Source of the DNA: Agroathelia rolfsii
Taxonomy: Eukaryota > Basidiomycota > Agaricomycetes > Amylocorticiales > Amylocorticiaceae
Direction of reading: 5' to 3'
Assembly (NCBI GenBank): GCA_018343915.1
Contig: JABRWF010000003.1
Coordinates: forward strand, 1,984,001-2,048,000
DNA length: 64,000 bases
The notes beneath the pieces are model-generated. The model saw nothing but the letters and a program-made list of their open reading frames with translations. It was not told the origin of the DNA and did not search any database. Numbering within the stretch: position 1 is the stretch's first letter; the number at the start of each line of letters is the position of its first letter. The position numbers were made by a program, and so were the translations under genes. Below are positions 58,583-64,000 of this stretch, piece after piece.

Positions 58583-59465
58583 ATGCCCTTGCCTACAGGA
58601 GTACTCCCTCATGGATCGATTGTCTCGTCAGAGGATCTCAAGGAAATCAACGATCACCTCACACAACTGACCCCGGAGCAGATTCTCCAATGGGGCATCG
58701 AGCATCTTCCCAACCTCTACCAGACGACTGCCTTCGGTCTGACAGGCCTGGTCGCGATAGACATGCTTTATAAGCTCACACCCTCCCCTCCCGAGCTCAT
58801 TTTTCTCGATACCCTTTATCATTTCCAAGAGACGTATGATTTAGTCGAAGAAGTGAAGCAAAAATATAACATTCCTGTACATGTTTACAAGCCAGATGGC
58901 TGCGAGGATGTTAAGGCTTTTGAAGCAAAGCATGGCGAAAGGCTATGGGAGAGGGATGAAGCCACATACGACTATCTTGTCAAAGTGAGCACCCATTGAC
59001 AACAAACCTTGATTTAATTTGGCTTTTTTATTTATCAATCCATCGGTAATCTAGGTTGAACCTGCACGCCGTGCATATGTAGAACTCGACGTCAGGTCAG
59101 TTATCACTGGACGCCGAGCGTCTCAGGGAGGTTCCCGTTCATCACTACAACCCCTTGAGATTGACTCAACTGGGCTGCTCAAATTAAACCCTCTTCATGC
59201 CTGGACTTTCGATTTCGTATCTTGGTATCTTGATACCCACCAAGTGCCTCGGAACAAGCTTCTTAGTCAGGGATACAAAAGCGTTGGTGATTGGCACAGC
59301 ACCGAGAAGAGTAAGGATGGGGATGCTGGTGAGCGTGCAGGTCGGTGGGCGCGTAGGGAGGAGAAGACCGAGTGTGGATTGCACGAGGATTATTTCGTCA
59401 AGAAGGCTCAGGCAAAAGGGAGCCTTGTTTATTCATCAGACCCAAGCACATTGCAATCCGTGTGA
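58583..59465 (+). CDS. MET16: Phosphoadenylyl-sulfate (PAPS) reductase
   Basis: Two exons (58583-58984, 59055-59465; intron 58985-59054) give 270 residues, the usual length for fungal PAPS reductase. It reduces PAPS to sulfite with thioredoxin in the assimilatory sulfate pathway leading to cysteine and methionine. Visible motifs are TTAFGLTGLVAIDML (nucleotide-binding loop region), FLDTLYHFQETYDL, GDWHST and the C-terminal KTECGLH, whose Cys241 is the catalytic cysteine. No extra cysteine pairs of the Fe-S APS reductase type were seen. The start MPLPTGVLPHG is preferred. The frame continues upstream to a GTG at 58448 without an ATG in family-like context. Confidence 0.94.
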
Positions 59466-60049
59466 CTTGAGACCTCTGCATTAATTGATATAAGCTCATT
59501 TGTATGTAATGTGTAATATCGTTAGATGATTATCTCCGTTAAATGCGATTTACCGCTGAATCAAAACATCACACGCAAACGACAAAAAGTTGCAGATCCC
59601 AGTTGCGTGAGAATTGGCAATAATCCCAAGACCTGTAGGTCTGTGCTAATTACCGATGACTATATGGCTCATGCATACGCCTTTCTGATATCCGCTAAGA
59701 TCGGTTTCTGATCTTAGGATGATATCTAAATGTATCGGTTGTGGGATTGATCATGTATGATGGGGTTGACGGTAAGTCATTTGAATGACACGCCCTTTCA
59801 CTACGGGTCGGATGATTGTCAAAAAGGTCAAGAATATCTGATATCTGGATATTTGGACACTTGAAATGCTTCCATCATGATTGGGTTGCTGGGACAAAAG
59901 GAACATCGAGAGTGAAAGCAAGAGATGATATCTTGAGGGATCAACGTATCAAGTGAACATACTGAACGTAAATTACGGTCGTAACATACGGCGACAATGT
60001 TGGTTTGAGTCACCATGAAGATAGAGTATAAACCCAAGGCGGTCTATAT
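59466..60049. other. Intergenic region between MET16 and ERV14
   Basis: Convergent 3' flanks. A short inverted repeat AAGATC...GATCTT sits near 59698-59716. No gene, tRNA or repeat recognised. Confidence 0.4.
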
Positions 60050-60788
60050 TCATTCGCTCTCAGAAATAAGAGCGACAATCATTCTGTACAATTTAATTAG
60101 CCATAATACTACATCGTCTCCAAGCAGTTACGAACCTATAGAGGTAGTAGAAAAAGGAAAGCAAGTAGAAACCGAGCTTGATGAAGCTTTCCTTCTTATG
60201 GTTTGGAAGAGTGCGGAAGATTTCCGTAGCATCGTACATGTGATTTTTGTTGCGTATCCTGTGTTATAGTGTCACAATACCGTTAAAAATATAAGAAAGC
60301 GGGGCGTACCTATTAACATTATAGGCGACCAAGGGGGCATTAAGGAGAAAGGCAATCCATTGTCCGGAAATCAAGAAAAGGAAGGTCAAAAAGGCGTGTA
60401 GAATATTCTCGGGTAAAACGAACTAAATTATCATGTAAGTATTAGGCGCTCACAAAATTTGAAGCAACGCACTTGGTTTAGTTTATTGCACAAGTCGATA
60501 GGGTTAATGTAATCGCATTCCAAGTCAGAAAACATGATTATCTGGACAAACAGGGAGTTGACACAACTGCGAGGGAGAAAGGCGTCGAACATTTTACGTA
60601 CGAAGAACACCATAGTGAAAAGTAGCGCGGCCGCTACGAGAACTGCAAAGAGAAACAGCCAGCCTGTTATCCCAATGTGTCCGAAGAGGATATGATGTGG
60701 GCGGGGGAGAATTGTGTCAGAATCATAAGGCGTGAGTCCATGCGAGTAAACCATGAGGAAAACGGTTAAGCAGACCTGCGCCTCCCAT
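60050..60788 (-). CDS. ERV14: Cornichon-family ER export receptor (Erv14-like)
   Basis: Six exons on the minus strand (60776-60788, 60602-60663, 60473-60541, 60310-60422, 60136-60258, 60050-60083) give 137 residues. It is a small integral membrane protein of ER-to-Golgi COPII vesicles that recruits membrane cargo. The family signature [20 protein letters not shown] is complete. Hydrophobic segments are [20 protein letters not shown], the [20 protein letters not shown] region and [11 protein letters not shown]. The conserved [12 protein letters not shown] and [11 protein letters not shown] stretches follow. The first exon holds only 13 coding nt (MGGA plus one base). All exon joins keep the frame. 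Confidence 0.93.
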
Positions 60789-61217
60789 AGTGATATTGTA
60801 TTATAGTATGAATATCTAGGTTTGCGATAGAAACTACAGAGAGTAACTTGAGCGCAGGAATGTTGCGATTATAGGTCAAACGCGAGAGTGATGGCAAAAC
60901 TTGCTCGCAGACGGACGTGAGGCAAGGTGGTACCACTGGCAATGTGAAGTTGACGTTATGATGTCGGCGTGACAAAGACCTATCAGTCACACTTCTTGCT
61001 TGTCCACGTGACCTGAGGACAATATAACAGCGCTGTTCAATCTATTCACACTCCTCCCGTTTTATTGCACTTGCATTACATGGGAATATGAGAAATCATT
61101 TCTATTCAAAGTACAATATAGCAATAATTCAAAGTGTCGTTACACTAGCCCATTCTCGTATTCCTGTTCTTCCGTGGTGATTCTCCTGGACCAGAAAACA
61201 GAGTTGCATTGGAATCC
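60789..61217. promoter_or_regulatory. ERV14 upstream region / deaminase 3' flank
   Basis: Between the ERV14 start and the deaminase stop. A palindromic CACGTG (61005-61010) about 220 bp upstream of ERV14 is a possible bHLH-factor site. No other feature. Confidence 0.3.
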
Positions 61218-62537
61218 TCATTCCATGCTGCCTACTTGTTGTTCACCACTAATAGATCCTTTTGCTTTCAATTCCGCTTGCCTTTCTTCGACCATGATCT
61301 GAACGCGTTCGATAGATTTGAAATATTTTACCGTCTTCACATGCAATTCTGTTAAATTCCTTAATCTCTGCAGTTATCACAGATTGTTTATAAGAATGTG
61401 CGTACCGGCAGTAGCGTCTTCATCCACCACTATAAGAGCCCAAGGGTGCAATTGTAATGCAGACAGCGTCCACTATGTTGTATTCGGCTTCAGGTCAACT
61501 CTGAGGTTTCTTTGAGAACTCACCAAGTGATTAACGCCTTCCTCTATCAACGAAATATAAGCACTCGAATCACACTGTCAAATTTATATTTAATGTCTAG
61601 ATGGACATACCGATTGCCTTGCTAAGTGCAAGACTCTTCCTTTGTCCAGTGACCACAACGACGACCTCCCGACTGTCCAAAACTGTTTTCACACCAACCG
61701 TCAAAGCCATGCGAGGTACAGCAGAAATGTCGTTGTTGAAAAATCGGGCATTGGCAAGGATGGTATCGTATGCCAAAGTCTTAATGCGTGTTCGTGAAAC
61801 AAGTGAAGATCCTGTTTACTGGTGTTTAGGAGCATCCACGGAGAATGGAAGGAGTAGTTTCGTGTTACCAGGTTCATTGAAAGCGATGTGGCCATCCTCG
61901 CCAATGCCTCCGAGGAATAGCTCGATACCACCGTAGGATTTGATGCGTTCTTCGTAAGAATTGCATTCTGCCACGAGGTCAGTAGCATTACCATCTAGGA
62001 TATTGACTTGTGATGGGAGGATATCAACTGGCAGACAGAATCAGGATCTTTTTCATGGAGATAATCATCTCTGTCGTACTATGAGAGAAGAATTCGCGGA
62101 ACATGAAGGTATGGTAAGACTCGGGATGATCTTGCGGAAGGCCAACGTATTCATCCATATTGAAGGTAACAACATGCTTGAACCTTTTTGTATGTGATTA
62201 GATTGTTTTACGAAAATAGAGCGTGTGAGGCTGTAATTACGAGAGTTTGCCTTCATTGACAAGTTTTATCAGTGCCTTGTATGTTGGGATCGGTGATGAT
62301 CCAGTAGGCAGACCCAGTACAAATGGCTTCTCTGCTGTGGGTGCGAAGTCATTAATCCTGCGAATAGTCGATTTAAATCAGAAGCGCCGTATAATCCGTT
62401 TAGATTAACCTACCGCTTGGATATGTAGTTGGCAATATAATCTCCAACAGCTTGGGGATCGTCTCGGATGATCAAACCTGAAGGCAGTAAATTAGAGCCA
62501 GTCAAGTTGTCATCGGAAGCGTTGGACACATACGCAT
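61218..62537 (-). CDS. NAG1: Glucosamine-6-phosphate deaminase
   Basis: Nine exons on the minus strand (62534-62537, 62414-62477, 62241-62357, 62080-62183, 61869-62027, 61611-61811, 61524-61543, 61406-61472, 61218-61348) give 288 residues. The enzyme converts glucosamine-6-phosphate to fructose-6-phosphate and ammonia in N-acetylglucosamine and chitin breakdown. The start [28 protein letters not shown] and [15 protein letters not shown] motifs are present. Asp72, Asp141, His143 and Glu148 fall at the positions of the bacterial NagB catalytic residues. The first exon is only ATGC. It is needed because the typical MR start spans the first intron. Confidence 0.92.
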
Positions 62538-63860
62538 ATTTATATGTAGAAACTGGTAGTAGGCGATGGGCTTGAAGATAAGACCCGAAGGAGCGTTGGA
62601 AGAGGGCACCGACGGGGGATGAGCCTACTTATCCATCTGAGGATCCGACGCTCCGAGAACAAAAAGATTGATTGGGAATGCACCTAAACTACAATGGACG
62701 TAAGAAATATTCACATGTCCCTTGGCTTTTTTGACGCACGCGGGTGGTCCTGGTGGTCCCCGATAGAGTTTATGCTCTCACCAACGTGCAGCACTACTCG
62801 AGCCGAGGAAACCAAACCTAGCCGAGGAAATGCCATACGGCTTCTGAGGTTGCCAGTGTGACGAGAGTCCGAAGATGGCAAAGTATAGTCTGGGCTCAGA
62901 ACGGCTTTGCGATTATCGATAATATAGATTTGATATCTCAATTTACGAAGGTTCCTCGACCACAAAACCAGTCAAGGAAACCAGCGCATCATGACGCATG
63001 ATGGACCTCGATGAATATCGATGAGACACTATATGCAAATAATGTTTAATGCCAGCTAATATTCGGATCTAACACAATCAATGCGGCTTGTGTCCCTTAT
63101 GGCCGGTAAAAGTGAAAGTTGTATCTGGTATTAGCTTAGTAGTGTTATTGCGCCTATTTTTTCGTGAATTTTATTGACGTCATAATCTCCTCTGCCGCCA
63201 GCAATGTTGGTGGATGCTCAAGCGATTTGCAGTGGTAGCCCTCTGATTAACCATATACAGCATAATGCAAGTCTAGATAAGCCCGGATCATCAGGGACAT
63301 TTAGGATCAAGAATGAAGATTCGGTTCAGAAGGCCAGTTATCAGCTCACGAATATGTGGGTGCACATTCTGTGTTTCAGGAGAAAAACCGAATTTATATG
63401 CATGGCGTGGATGCGCGCAATGATTTGTTGTGAATATGAAACAGAGTAAACAATCCCTATCATGCACCTCCCTCCAAGTGAATGTATATGCATGCGCAAG
63501 TGATGGAATAGGTTGAAATTTTGAAGGCATATACGCCATATACATGTAAGTGAATGTATGGGACAAGAGATATTTGGAAGTAGTCTGATAGACCAAACTT
63601 GTAGTTGGCAAGTATCCTCCGCTTAATTCGATCTAGACTCAGGGAGACGCAAGTAATGCATGAGCTGGAGGTATATTGAGGCAAAATTACAATGAGATTG
63701 GACTATCAGGTCAAAAGTAGTATCGAGTAAAATAATAGTGTTGGGCTAAATCAAGGACCAAATCTGTTCGCAGTAAAATCAAAGTAAAGAGAAATGTCAA
63801 CGCAAACCATTTGGGAATCATAGAGAGGATATGTTGTACAAATCAGTGCACAAACGGCAT
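62538..63860. other. Intergenic region
   Basis: About 1.3 kb upstream of the deaminase. Only short unrelated ORFs occur, none with recognisable motifs or a convincing spliced model. No RNA gene or repeat seen. It should contain the deaminase promoter. Confidence 0.4.
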
Positions 63861-64000
63861 TCAACCCCGGCCCCTCCTGCCTCTCGTCGCCCGTCTTCCA
63901 CGGTCTCTACCTCGAGGATGGATGCTTGAATTTAAACGCTCATGGTTGCTGGCCCCAGGAGGTGACACCATAATATGGGACCCAGGCTTATTCACGAGGG
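63861..64000 (-). CDS. C-terminal end of an RG-rich protein, partial
   Basis: Minus-strand frame open from the window edge (63998) to TGA at 63861-63863. It encodes about 45 residues ending in an arginine/glycine tail (RGRDRGRRATRGRRGRG). Such tails are common in RNA-binding proteins, but the rest of the protein lies outside the window, so no family can be given. It could be an intron-interrupted last exon. Confidence 0.4.
   Translation of the reverse strand, partial: LVNKPGSHIMVSPPGASNHERLNSSIHPRGRDRGRRATRGRRGRG

Noticed and set aside
59660..59745. A C/D-box or U2-like small RNA (GATGAC and CTGA motifs, GCTAAGATC)
   Set aside because: The motifs are short and badly spaced, the rest does not match U2, and no flanking stem is clear.
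1..64000. CRISPR arrays, bacterial operons or phage genes
   Set aside because: Spliceosomal introns, LTR elements and eukaryotic proteins show a fungal nuclear genome. Repeats are dispersed LTRs, not regular arrays.

Overview
The window is nuclear DNA of a filamentous fungus, most likely a basidiomycete. The genes at the right end have many short introns (about 50-75 nt, GT...CTAA(C/T)...AG), and their products are typical fungal housekeeping proteins. The chromodomain Ty3/gypsy proteins with a separate Gag resemble elements common in Agaricomycetes such as Rhizoctonia, but that placement is recollection rather than a database result.

Bases 1 to about 54,100 are a stack of nested LTR retrotransposons with no recognisable host gene. 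I use working names for the LTR families. LTR-A (856 bp) and the related LTR-B (about 825 bp) belong to one chromovirus group. LTR-H (961 bp) belongs to a second chromovirus group. LTR-D (891 bp or more) belongs to a Ty1/copia element. LTR-C (about 860 bp), LTR-F (about 695 bp) and LTR-G (883 bp) occur only as solo LTRs. Major blocks: 1-1098, LTR-B element start; 1099-10083, a decayed LTR-A element; 10084-29709, an LTR-H element on the minus strand (copy 2a) split by seven direct insertions, one of which (a solo LTR-H) contains a full-length second copy (2b, 17842-25899, target duplication AAAGT); 29710-35281, truncated LTR pieces; 35282-43221, the best-preserved LTR-A element, with intact gag and a pol broken only by a solo LTR; 43222-54096, copia remnants, a degraded integrase and more solo LTRs. 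Nearly all solo LTRs have verifiable 5-bp target duplications. The decayed copies differ from the good copy mostly by C-to-T and G-to-A changes, as expected of RIP-like repeat hypermutation.

The most interesting signal is in the chromovirus LTRs. Both groups carry an 11-nt segment about 35 nt after a TATA box that is exactly complementary to an 11-nt segment 2 nt downstream of the 5' LTR, as in Tf1-type self-primed reverse transcription. The pair differs in sequence between families and covaries between copies 2a and 2b. Directly after this 11-mer lies an 11-12 nt sequence that is repeated exactly at the 3' end of a consensus spliceosomal intron inside R. If the 11-mer is removed as primer, cDNA from a spliced transcript would end in a sequence that re-anneals at the intron's 3' end in the other LTR, and so would restore the intron. 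Gag and pol are joined in both groups by a G_GGU_UUU slippery site touching the gag stop codon.

Bases 54,530 to 64,000 are ordinary gene space: DDI1 (+), SPT3 (-), PAPS reductase MET16 (+), the cornichon cargo receptor ERV14 (-), glucosamine-6-phosphate deaminase (-), and the C-terminal end of an arginine/glycine-rich protein (-). All five complete genes give in-frame spliced models. They are not a pathway cluster. They serve protein turnover, SAGA transcription, sulfate assimilation, ER export and amino-sugar catabolism.
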